The translations under genes were made by a program, and so were the position numbers. Below, piece by piece: positions 1 to 9,065 of a DNA stretch of 64,000 nt. Where the stretch lies: the NCBI GenBank assembly GCA_947561585.1, contig CANNZV010000842.1, positions 214,023 to 278,022 of the forward strand. The letters are read 5' to 3'. Numbering within the stretch: position 1 is the first letter of the stretch; the number at the start of each line of letters is the position of its first letter. This stretch comes from Caprella mutica. Lineage: Eukaryota > Arthropoda > Malacostraca > Amphipoda > Caprellidae. The notes under the pieces were generated by a model that ran no database searches, was not told where the DNA came from, and saw only the letters and a list, made by a program, of their open reading frames with translations.

Positions 1-325
1 GGAGTGATTTAATTGTTAGGTACAGGTTTTCCAACTTAATTAACCCCTCAAAAGTTGCCAATATACTGGCGACTTTGTCCAAACTTTAAAACATGGAACT
101 GAGTATTTTACCAGATTGTATTTGGTGGTAAATTCCAATGATATGTCGGGAGATATTCAATTTCTCTTATAAAAAAATTCCTGCAATATGGGAGGATATT
201 TAGCTATTAATTCCTATATTACCATTAATTTTTGGAAAGGAAACTGGAAAAATGTTGGGAGGACTAGACAAATTGATGAAAAATGTTGGCAGCTATTTCT
301 CAGATTTTTGAAAAAGTCAGAGGAG
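1..325. other. AT-rich DNA without a recognised gene
   Basis: There is no convincing open frame, RNA gene or repeat structure here. The composition is AT-rich like the other non-coding parts of the window. Confidence 0.5.
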
Positions 326-574
326 TTCAGTGCACCCAAGTAAATTAGTATGTCTCATAAAATCACCATTTGTCTCTCCAGCTCTCTCCAAAATTTTACA
401 AATTCTCTCCAAAATGATCAAATTATCATCAATTCTCTCCAAAATAACATTATAGCATAGGAGAAAAATAGATAAAACTCGCCATTTGCAATTGAAGAGC
501 TCAAAATAACAAGTCACAAACTCGCCATTAAAATGGCGAGTTTGGACATGCTTTATTACTTGGCAGTGCACCAA
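326..574. mobile_element. Short TIR element (MITE-like)
   Basis: The left end reads GTGCACCCAAGTAA and the right end, reverse-complemented, reads GTGCACTGCCAAGTAA, so the segment of about 250 bp is bounded by imperfect inverted termini. Inside is a perfect 10-bp hairpin (ACTCGCCATT/AATGGCGAGT, about 522-543) and several CTCTCCAAAAT repeats. It has no coding capacity. The 94-codon open frame across it is chance. I see no clear target duplication, so the family is not assigned. Confidence 0.45.
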
Positions 575-684
575 ATACAAACTGACTGAGTAAACCAACA
601 TACCTATTCTGAAAACATGGAGGACAATAGATTAAGATATGTGATTAAACATCTGAACTGCTGATGCTGAAGTTCTGAAATAAA

Positions 685-1113
685 TAGGGTCACGCAGGTA
701 AATTCAGCCAGTCTGCAGAAACTGGTAAAGTGTTCGTAGAGATCCCTTATTCTGTTCACAGTAAAATTAATATAAATATAGGGATTAATTCAAAAGTGTT
801 CGTAGCAAAATTAATGTTAATATAGGAATTAATTCAAAATTGTTCGTAGAGAATCTTCCAAATATCTCCCATATTCTGCAGACTGCCGACTGGGTAAATT
901 GCGGCCCTCTTAAGACTTAAGAGAGTCTCTGAAAGTTGAAACATTCTGAACCAAAATTACATTAAAATGTTGCATAGCTATTAGTTATCATAATACGCAC
1001 AGTGCATGCTACAATTCATTACTTTGTTTTTAACGAGTTTTTTGAAGCTATGATGTTTTTGTTGTTAAAGGCCGCAGTTAGTTAGTGGGCCGCAATTTAC
1101 CTGCTTGACCCTA
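685..1113. mobile_element. TIR element of about 430 bp, TA-flanked
   Basis: The ends TAGGGTCACGCAGGTAAATT and, in reverse complement, TAGGGTCAAGCAGGTAAATT form an inverted repeat of about 25 bp. TA lies at both ends, as expected for a Tc1/mariner-type target. A second inner inverted pair (CAGTCTGCAGAA near 698 against TTCTGCAGACTG near 875) and two or three direct copies of a segment with GTGTTCGTAG and ATTAATTCAAAA lie inside. It is non-coding and therefore non-autonomous. Confidence 0.55.
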
Positions 1114-1786
1114 AGAGTAAGTGCTAGGCTTACAACAAGGGTAGATGATAAAAAATATCATATTGATTTAACAACAAGTTACTGTCAAGGTCTAATTGCA
1201 TTCAATTTTAAGTTTCATTTCAACAACCTGGTAGGACCTAGGTACTAACTAAGGTTACTAAGCTGGCAAGTTTAAATTGGGTATACCTATCTACCTAATA
1301 CCTACCTTATAACTAATTTGAACGGTAACCTTAAAGTGACTTAAACCAATTTGAATTTTGCTGGTATTACCTTTTCTGTGCGTCCAAACCCCATAACCTG
1401 ATTTGTCTGTCATAAAGGGCAGCCTCATCTTCTGTGATCATTTCTTTATTTTCAACACCAAACATCGTAGGTAACTCAATTATTAATAAATTTAGCGAGT
1501 ATTAACAGAACTGTAACGAACACCGTACACGAACAACTTAAACTTCTATTTGTTTACAAATGTACGTGAAGCGGTAAGCGAGTGTTGCATTATTGAGAAT
1601 ATTGCGCACTTACCGCTAGAATTATCGCTAAAAATACATATACATACAGCTAGAATTATAGTTTCTAGTAAGCTATAACATGATTTGCATAGTAAATATA
1701 CGTTTTTCAAAACACTTCAGTGTATTATACTATTATTATTTTCATGAAAGAATTCGACGAATCTAATATTTGAACTAAAGATATTA
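1114..1786. other. Non-coding DNA, no feature recognised
   Basis: This stretch is AT-rich with scattered short motifs such as TACCTACCT. It has no open frame of note, no tRNA-like box pair and no matching inverted ends. Confidence 0.4.
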
Positions 1787-1788
1787 TA

Positions 1789-3241
1789 CAGGCCGACCTC
1801 GCTTTAAGTACAACTTACTCTAGTAAAAATGGTCCTTATTTCGAGTCATGATTCGAAATAAGAACCGTTCGTAGACATAGAAAACGGAGACAATTTTTTG
1901 GTAATTATTTCACGGTAACTAAACATAAAAACATCAAAATTATGATCCAGATGAGGTTATTAGAATTAAGCAATTGATTAAAAAATTCAACATGTCCAAT
2001 TTTAGGGTAAGTTCCGTGTTATCGCACGTTTCCATATTTTCGAACACGTGAAAATCTTTTTATAATAATCATTATTTAACTTTTATTTCAATTGGTATAT
2101 TTAAATTAAAAGTTAAATAAGAATTATAATATTTTCTTTTCTGACGTGTCCGAAATTGTAAAACCAACCAATAACTTGGAACTTAGTACCCTACTTCCAA
2201 AAATATTTCATAGAGCATAAAATTGCTTTTTGTTAAATGTAGCACAATAATTATAGAAGTCTAAGTATCTATTAATTACTCACCTATACTGAGTGAGAGT
2301 TAAGCTATGGTTGGATTTTAAAACATTTAATGAATGCACTTTTTCATTACAGTCACAAACAATGAAAGACTGTATATTATTAATAATATACTTATATACG
2401 TAGTACTCTAATAACAATTTTTCTTTCTATAACTCATAGAAAATGAGATATATAATCAAGGAGTGACAATTATAAATTGCTTGTTACTTTTCTTCGCTTT
2501 AGTTACCGTTTGGTAACTGAAGCGAGTAAAAGTAACAAGAAATTTATAATTGTCACTCCTTGATTATATATCTTATTTTCTATGAGTAATAGAAATAAAT
2601 TATTTTTAGAGTTAATAGAGAACTATAAGCATATTAATGATAATATATAGTCTTTCATTGTTTGTGACTGTGATGAAAAAGTTTAAAGTCGTGCATTTAT
2701 TAAATGTTTTAAAATCCATCCATAGCTTAACTCTCACTCAGAATAGATGAGTAATTAATATATACTTAGACTTCTATAATTATTGTACTACATTTAACAA
2801 ACAGCAATTTTATGCTCTATGAAATATTTTTGATAGTAGGGTACTAAGTACCAAGTTATTGGTAGGTTCTACAATTTCGGACACGTAAGAAAAGAAAATA
2901 TTATAATTATTATTTAACTTCTATTCTAATTGGTATCATGGATACCAATTGAAATAAAAGTTAAATAATGATTATTATATAAAAATTTTCACGTGTTCGA
3001 AAATATGGAACCGTGCAATAACACGGAACTAACCCTAAAATAGGACATGTTGAATTTCTGAACCAATTGCTTCAAATAACCTTATATGGATAATAATTTT
3101 GATGTTATTTAGTTACCGTGAAATAATCACAAAAAATTGTCTCCGTTTTCTATGTCTACGAACAGTTCTTATTTCGAAACATGACTCGAAATAAGTACCA
3201 CTTTTACTAAATTGAGTTTTACTTAAAGCGAGGCTTGCCTG
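1789..3241. mobile_element. Giant palindromic foldback element, TA target site
   Basis: The left end CAGGCCGACCTCGCTTTAAG pairs with the reverse complement of the right end, CAGGCAAGCCTCGCTTTAAG, and TA flanks both. The inverted similarity continues through the whole element to a centre at 2501-2518 (AGTTACC, loop GTTT, GGTAACT), so the two arms are each about 720 bp. Recognisable paired segments include CTCCGTTTTCTATGTCTACG in the right arm against its complement near 1875. Each arm holds a smaller palindrome around ATTTAACTTTTATTTCAATT. There is no transposase. The TA target and CAG start suggest mobilisation by a Tc1/mariner-type enzyme, which is inference. Confidence 0.8.
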
Positions 3242-3726
3242 TATATAGTGAACTTCTGTCCGGTGAAGCTTGAATAGTGAACAAATTTTCTTTAGTCTGC
3301 GACAAGTTACACAACTAAATTTTTCCCCTATTCTGGCTACATTTCAACTCTTCATAAGTAATTATTAGGGTTGTGACATTGTATATGCTTTTCTAAAACG
3401 CATTTGCTTATAAGATTGGCATATGCGTCTTGGTATTTATACACTTGGTATTTTGTAAATACTAGTAGTAATTGATAAATAAATGAATAGGTACAATCAT
3501 TTTAGACTTTAGAGAGTTGTTCTACTTGAAAAATATCAAAACTTATAGCAATTATATAATTTATAAGTAATTAAACAAAAACGGTTTAAATTTACCATTT
3601 AATAACTTAGTGTCGCTGCTTATAGCTGGGGATCCTATAAACTTTGAAGGGAACCGCTGGTCTAACGAGATGGTTTATGATTTTCGAGTTCTGACTAAAC
3701 TAAAGTAATGAACGGAATGTGATATA

Positions 3727-3760
3727 CAGGGTGGGGCGTAAGTTTGGAAGCAAATGAAAG
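3727..3760. repeat. Terminal inverted repeat of the mariner-like element (one end only)
   Basis: CAGGGTGGGGCGTAAGTTTG follows TA at 3725-3726 and lies about 90 bp beyond the 3' end of the mariner-like transposase, the position expected for its right terminal repeat. The complementary sequence is absent from 4868 to 5968. Confidence 0.6.
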
Positions 3761-3849
3761 TGAATATTATAATCAAACGAAAGATATATTTAATAATTTA
3801 AAGTTATGTATTATTACATAAGGCTTTTAAGAATTCAAAAATCATAAAT

Positions 3850-4867
3850 TTATTCGAAATGTCCCCCCTTGTTTTTAATAACAGCCTCAAATCTCCTCCG
3901 AACTCCTCCTACTGCGGCACGCAACTGTTCTTGTGAAATTTCCTTCCAAGATCTCTGGAGCGAATGCTTTAAATCATCCACACTGCGATGGAATTTACCA
4001 AAGGCTTTTGATTCAAGAATAGACCATACCGAAAAGTCCATAGGATGAACATCTGGGGAGCAGGGAGGCCACATTTCTTTGGACCAAAACCGTGGAAGAT
4101 GGTCATGGCACCAGTTTTGAGTGACATTTGCAGTATGTGAAGTCGCGCAGTCTTGCTGAAATGTCCATAGTGTCATTACCGAAGTGATCCTTAGCTGACT
4201 CCAACATTGGCGTCAAAATATTCTCAATATAACATTTAGCATTGATTTTGGCGCCTTGTTCCACAAAAATTAAAGGAGATCTCCAAGTTTCTGAAACGGC
4301 GGCCCAGACCATTACTGAAGCAGGTTTCAAGGTTCTGTGGACAGTTTTTTGGTTGTATGGGATGTCTTTTGCACTTTTACCAATTATTCTGTCATTCCTC
4401 CGGTTGGGAGCCATTTCCACTGTGAAAATTTTTTCGTCAGACCAAACAATTTCACCAGCCGTGCCAGACTTCAATTCTCTCAGAAGTGCTTTGCTTCTCT
4501 CCAATCTCTTTTTCTTTACTGCTTCTGACAGAGTCTGTCTCTTTTGGAGGGTGAAAGAGGACATCTTTAGGTCTTCTTTGACAACTCTTCTCATTGTTCT
4601 GGGACTCACATTAGCTGTTTTGGCTAACAATCGTATTGACCTTTTCGGGTTCCTCCTGATCTTCTCTCGGGCATATTTTATCAGTTGTTTGGTGCGTTGT
4701 GAGCGTGGTCTACCACTTCTTGGACGATCAGTCAAGTCTCCTCTCTCATTAAAACGCTTCACACACTTCCAAACAGTCGATCTCGCTATTGAGAGAGTCT
4801 TTGAAATGACGGAATCTGATTTCCCGGCACGGTGTAGAGCAATAATGGCTTCCCTTTTGTCTGACAT
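3850..4867 (-). pseudogene. Mariner-like (DD37D) transposase, frameshifted
   Basis: This is a Tc1/mariner-superfamily transposase that would cut and paste its own element at TA sites. The first frame (4103-4867) starts with a helix-turn-helix region of about 110 residues typical of the family (DRPRSGRPRS linker) and contains the first catalytic aspartate in WSDEKIF at about residue 143. The second frame (3850-4176) contains the second aspartate in QQDCATSHTA and the third in SPDVHPMDF, with 37 residues between them, as in the DD37D/maT-like group. The two frames overlap, so one frameshift near 4105-4175 breaks the protein. An end CAGGGTGGGGCG next to TA lies at 3727, beyond the 3' end of the gene. 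The matching end on the other side is not found, so the element is also truncated. It is nested in hAT-like element A. Confidence 0.85.
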
Positions 4868-4935
4868 TTTTTAATTGAAAAATTTTTTGTAGAAAATAAC
4901 ACTGCCACGTCATAATGTAGTGTCTCTACTATAGT

Positions 4936-5379
4936 TCAAACCACAGAACATTGAATAAGAAGAAGCTCAGATCGAACGTGTACACATGGTGTACCCAGTC
5001 GTAAAATTTCAACAATCACGTCCATTGATCGCTGACGTCACTATAAACACTCTCTCGAAAACAGTTTGAGCGTGCATTCTACCTCAGCTCATTATCTTTG
5101 CTGGGAGTCATATCTTCCTACCAAATTAAGTACACGATTATCTATATTCTATAGCTCAGCTACTAAGCAATAATAAACTAATCTTCTTTGCAAAAAACAC
5201 AAACTGACACCATTTCGGTTGTAATACGCATTCAAAATACGGACTCAAACAGAACTGGTGAAACGAAGCCTCTGATTGGCTGAGTGGCTCTAGTTGAAGT
5301 GACGTCACTGTAAACGGCACTCAAGAGTAATATAATGGGATCTACACTTCTTCTTCTATTCAATATTCTGTGTTTAGAA
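4936..5379. mobile_element. MITE-like element with about 35-bp inverted ends
   Basis: The left end contains CACAGAACATTGAATAAGAA and the right end, reverse-complemented, contains CACAGAATATTGAATAGAAG. The similarity runs on to a shared GATC. The interior is non-coding and holds two GACGTCACT-TAAAC segments (near 5033 and 5300). It lies just upstream of the mariner-like pseudogene and may have removed or displaced that element's other end. No clear target duplication is seen. Confidence 0.5.
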
Positions 5380-5993
5380 GTTTAGAAGATTGAATTTGGC
5401 TGAATGAAACATTTGCCTTTTTTGTTTCCTGTGATGTAGAACGGGTTCTTTCCCAGTACAAAACAATTTTAGCAGATAATAGGAGATTCACTTTTGGAAA
5501 CCTGAAATACCGTTTAACAATAAAGTCCAATTCCACCGTTTGAAATTGAATGTAGATGTTTGAAATTGACTTACTATTTAAAAAGTCTAAATTAGAAACA
5601 GCTTTGTTATATTTTGTTTTCTAACGTTTAACATTTTGTAGTACAAATAAAAACTTGAGATTGCACCTTCGTTTTATTGTAAGTTCCATTCACATCTCCA
5701 AAGTACAACTACATTCAAAACATATCTATATAAAGAATAACTTCATTTTAAATTCCGTAATTAACTTTGAGCAAATAATATGCACACTATATTGAATAAT
5801 TTCTGACATATAAAATGCATATTTCCAATGTGCATTTTGGTTCAGCATATACGCACATAGACTTTCTGCATATATGCACATCTGACTTTTTGCATATTAT
5901 ATGCAGAAATAGGCATATATATAATCAAAAATTATGTATATTTGGAAATTCATTTTGTTACAACCCTAGTAATTATTCATTAATAGGGCTGGG

Positions 5994-6370
5994 ACAATAT
6001 GCTTTTAGAGATATGCTTTAAAAATATGCTCTTTATGCTCTAAAATATGCTTTTTATGCTCTAAAATATGCTTTTTATGCTCTAAAATATGCTTTTTATG
6101 CTCTAAAATATGCTTTTTATGCTCTAAAATATGCTTTTTATGCACTAAAATATGCTCTTTATGCTCTAAAATATGCTCTTTATGCTCTAAAAATATGCTC
6201 TTTATGCTCTAAAATATGCTCTTTATGCTCTAAAAATATGCTTTTTATGCTTTAAAATATGCTTTTTATGCTCTTATGTATGCTTTTTATTGCTCTAAAA
6301 TATGCTTTTTATGCTCTAAAATATGCTTTTTATGCTCTAAAGTATGCTTTTTATGCTCTAAAGTATGCTT
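5994..6370. repeat. 21-bp tandem repeat inside hAT-like element B
   Basis: About 18 units of TATGCTCTAAAATATGCTTT (20-22 bp each) follow directly on the left end of element B. A shorter inverted-orientation cluster of the same ATATGC word lies at 8060-8165 beside the right end. The repeat is probably an expansion of sub-terminal transposase-binding words, which is inference. Confidence 0.8.
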
Positions 6371-6964
6371 AATATTTTTTTAATTTAATTAATATCAACC
6401 AGGAAAATGAATATTGTTATACTTCATTTTTTTATTTTTATTTATATACCTACTGTGTTTTTTGGTTTTCATATTGAAAGATGGACGATCTCTTCTCATC
6501 AGAAACCTAAAAAAAAGTACAGCTAAATAATTATTGTCAAGAGCCAAGTGCACTAGTTTTGGTATGAAAAAGGATTCTCCTATTTAAACTATAGAGGAGA
6601 TCATCTAAGAAAAATTTAAAATGTTAATATTTGTGAATAGAGTATGCAAAATACAAACTAATAATGCATTGTGATCTCACCGATAATTTATGAGAGCGAT
6701 CTACCATTTCTATAGTCTGATATAATCAACATAATTTCTCGATTAGCAATGTTGAATTAGAAGTAAGATTTTAAATTATTTTAGAATATACAAGGTTCTA
6801 GTGATAATAGTCATTTGTATACTATTCTTACTTCCAAGTTACAAAATTTTCATTTCATTTCACCATCAATCTCTTCCAAATCAATGTGGTTTGCAAGATG
6901 TTGAATAACAACTTTTCACACCAATAACTAGATGTAACTTCATATGTTCCATTATGTAGTAATA

Positions 6965-7944
6965 CAGTTTTTTTTTTTTTTTTTTTTTTGCAAGACTTTG
7001 AGCCCCCACTAGGAATATTTGAAATGAAAATTTAGATGAAACAAATATATTTTCTCGAAGATAAGGCTTGGTACTTACATTTTATGCAATAAAAACTTAT
7101 TTGAAATTCATTGAAAACACTTCTAAAGGCTATCTACAGATGGTATTGGAAATGGCCACCGGAATCCTGTAGTCAAAGTCTTGCGCGCTTCAAGACGCTC
7201 TTCGAGTCTTCGTCACCTTCTCAATTGTTACTGCGTCATAATTTACAACAAACAGCTTCACACACAAAATTTTATTATATCATGAATGGATTGAAGTTTT
7301 TACGAATAAAAAATATTTTGTGTTGTAGCCCAGAAATGGAAATCAAGAGGATTGAGTTCTTTCAGAGTGCTGACCAGAAAATCTCAGTGTCTCTTCTGGT
7401 AACTCGTCTTTGAAATATTTCTTCAAGAACTGCTTAACCACTCTTGTACAATGAGATTGAGCACCCTCTTGCATCCAGCAGAGTCTGCGTCATATAGCAG
7501 TGGCTCAAAAAAGTTTGCCACACTTTGTCTTTCAGCAAAGTCATGTTATAGGAACCATCAACAGAGTCACAAGGACCGTCGTCATCGATGAATGCTTGGA
7601 CAATAGAATTTTTCGTCCACAATCGCAACAAATATCATTACTTTTTTGTCATTTTTATAGTTTCATTCACCAATTGAACTCTGCAAATTATTACGCAGCA
7701 ATAATTGAGAGAGTGACGAAGAGCGTCTTGAAGCGCGCAAGATTTTCCCTTTAGGATTCTGGGCACCATTTTCAACACATTTTGTAGATAGCCTTTAGAA
7801 GTGTTTTCAATGAATTTCAAATAAGTTTGCATTACATGAAATGTAAGTACCAAGCCTTATCTTTAAAATATATTGGTTTCTTCTAAATTCTTATTCAAAA
7901 TATTCCTAGTTGGGGCGCAGTCTGGCAAAAAAAAATAAACACTG
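6965..7944. mobile_element. Foldback mariner-like element nested in element B
   Basis: Inverted arms of about 290 bp (6965-7255 and 7655-7944) share long segments such as GAAGATAAGGCTTGGTACTT near 7057 with its complement near 7855, and GCGCGCTTCAAGACGCTCTT near 7184 with its complement near 7720. The ends are CAG next to TA on both sides. The left arm starts with a run of more than 20 T. The middle holds a decayed transposase fragment on the minus strand. Confidence 0.75.
7290..7631 (-). pseudogene. Decayed mariner-like transposase fragment
   Basis: Reading the minus strand, a frame with DGSYNMTLLKDKVW continues after a frameshift into WMQEGAQSHCTRVVKQFLKK, and after another frameshift into LKELNPLDFHFW. 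These match the order expected in a family of insect mariner-like transposases: YNM-LL---VW, MQDGA-PH and SPDL-P-DFFLW. The second catalytic aspartate is replaced by glutamate (MQE) and there are at least two frameshifts, so it cannot be functional. It occupies the loop of the foldback element. Confidence 0.6.
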
Positions 7945-8186
7945 TAAAAGAACTCTTCCAAAATTCACATTTGATCCTAAGTTTCATTAAAATATTATCC
8001 ATACATTTGTAATTGAAAATTTCGTATAACTTTCAGTTATCAACCACCTTTCTGTGGAAAAAGCATATTCTTTTTGGAAAAAGAATATGCTTTAATCTAT
8101 GAGCATAAAAAAATATGCTCTATGATAAATATGCTCAAGAATATTCTTTTATGCTTTAAGCATATTGTCCCAGCCGTAGTCATTAA

Positions 8187-8991
8187 ATGGAGTATATTCT
8201 TCTTTGAATACTTTTTTCATAGAAATGTTTTATTTCAAATATATTAAAGAGATTATACTTTAGATTTTTAATCTGAACAAAGGTTTCAATTTTATTCCAT
8301 GTCTGAAAATACTGCAGAATAATAACTTTAATTGGCATTCTAGTTCTCTTGAGAAGATCGTACTAACAAATCCTCAGTATCAAATATTAGAGACGATCTG
8401 CTAATATTTATTCATGAAAAGCTTAACGAAACAACTAAAAAGTATTACTCAATTTCTGAGGAAATATTTACTCTTCTGATAATTCAACAGGATAGTTACA
8501 GATGCTCGAGAATAGATTAAACTTTGAACGTATGGCTTTATTCAAACTGTATTATCTACTTGTGGTTATATATTGAGTTGGTAAACATTTAAGGGATGGA
8601 GGTTAAGTAAACAACTGGTACAAAACTGACGTTTAATTACACCCGCTAAAAATTAGTGATGTCGAAGTAATTTACATTTACAAGACCTAAAGGCTAAAAG
8701 CACGTTCATTCTAATACTAGCGGTTCATTTTGCTATTAAATTAAAATTACAATCTATACATACGCTAATCTTACCGAGTGCATTAAACATACATAACACA
8801 ATATATAGCTTAAATCCTAGGGTCCTAACATAATATTTGTACATCAGAACAGAGAATTTAGAATATAGTTATATATTGCAAGTCCTAGTTCGTGGCGACG
8901 TTAAGCATTCTGCTCCGCTGACCAAGTGTTGATGGCTCCTTGCTGTCCGGTGGGGGAGTGACTTTCGGAACCCTGGTAGCTACGCTGTTGC
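8187..8991 (-). other. Likely 3' UTR of sqd and flanking DNA
   Basis: This region lies directly downstream of the sqd stop codon on the minus strand. An AATAAA on the minus strand at 8537-8542 is a possible polyadenylation signal, which would give a 3' UTR of about 450 bases. I see no other gene. The true end cannot be fixed without transcript data. Confidence 0.4.
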
Positions 8992-9065
8992 TCAGTACGG
9001 TTGGTGCCTCGCCGGGCGACCCGCCCCCCGGTGGGTCTTCCCCCCGCTGTAACCTTGCCCCCCGC
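8992..9065 (-). CDS. sqd: Terminal coding exon of sqd
   Basis: This GC-rich 74-bp exon is easy to miss. The acceptor is TTACCAG just before 9065, the phase matches exon 6, and the frame reads GGGQGYSGGK and ends RHQPY then TGA at 8992-8994. The open frames that cover the same DNA in another minus frame and on the plus strand are shadows created by its high GC content. It is the C-terminal exon of the full gene entry. Confidence 0.9.

Larger units (their letters stand above)
3366..5968. mobile_element. hAT-like element A with 8-bp target duplication
   Basis: The ends are TAGGGTTGTGACA and, reverse-complemented, TAGGGTTGTAACA. Identical 8-bp duplications GTAATTAT lie at 3358-3365 and 5969-5976. 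Sub-terminal DNA on both sides is rich in GCATAT/ATATGC words, as in the neighbouring element B. An 8-bp duplication and TAGGG-type ends are usual for the hAT superfamily. No hAT transposase is visible. The interior is taken up by a mariner-like pseudogene and a MITE, which look like later insertions, so the element is non-autonomous. Confidence 0.7.
5984..8178. mobile_element. hAT-like element B, sister of element A
   Basis: The ends are TAGGGCTGGGACAATATGC and, reverse-complemented, TACGGCTGGGACAATATGC. Flanking octamers TTCATTAA (5976-5983) and GTCATTAA (8179-8186) match at seven of eight bases, as an aged hAT-type duplication would. The end sequence resembles that of element A (TAGGGYTGKGACA), and both have sub-terminal ATATGC clusters, so they are probably the same family. 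No hAT transposase is present. The element carries a 21-bp tandem array at its left side and a nested foldback element. Confidence 0.7.

Noticed and set aside
317..601. A 94-codon open frame
   Set aside because: It runs across a small inverted-repeat element and shows no domain.
4242..4874. A 210-codon plus-strand open frame
   Set aside because: It is the antisense shadow of the mariner-like transposase on the minus strand.
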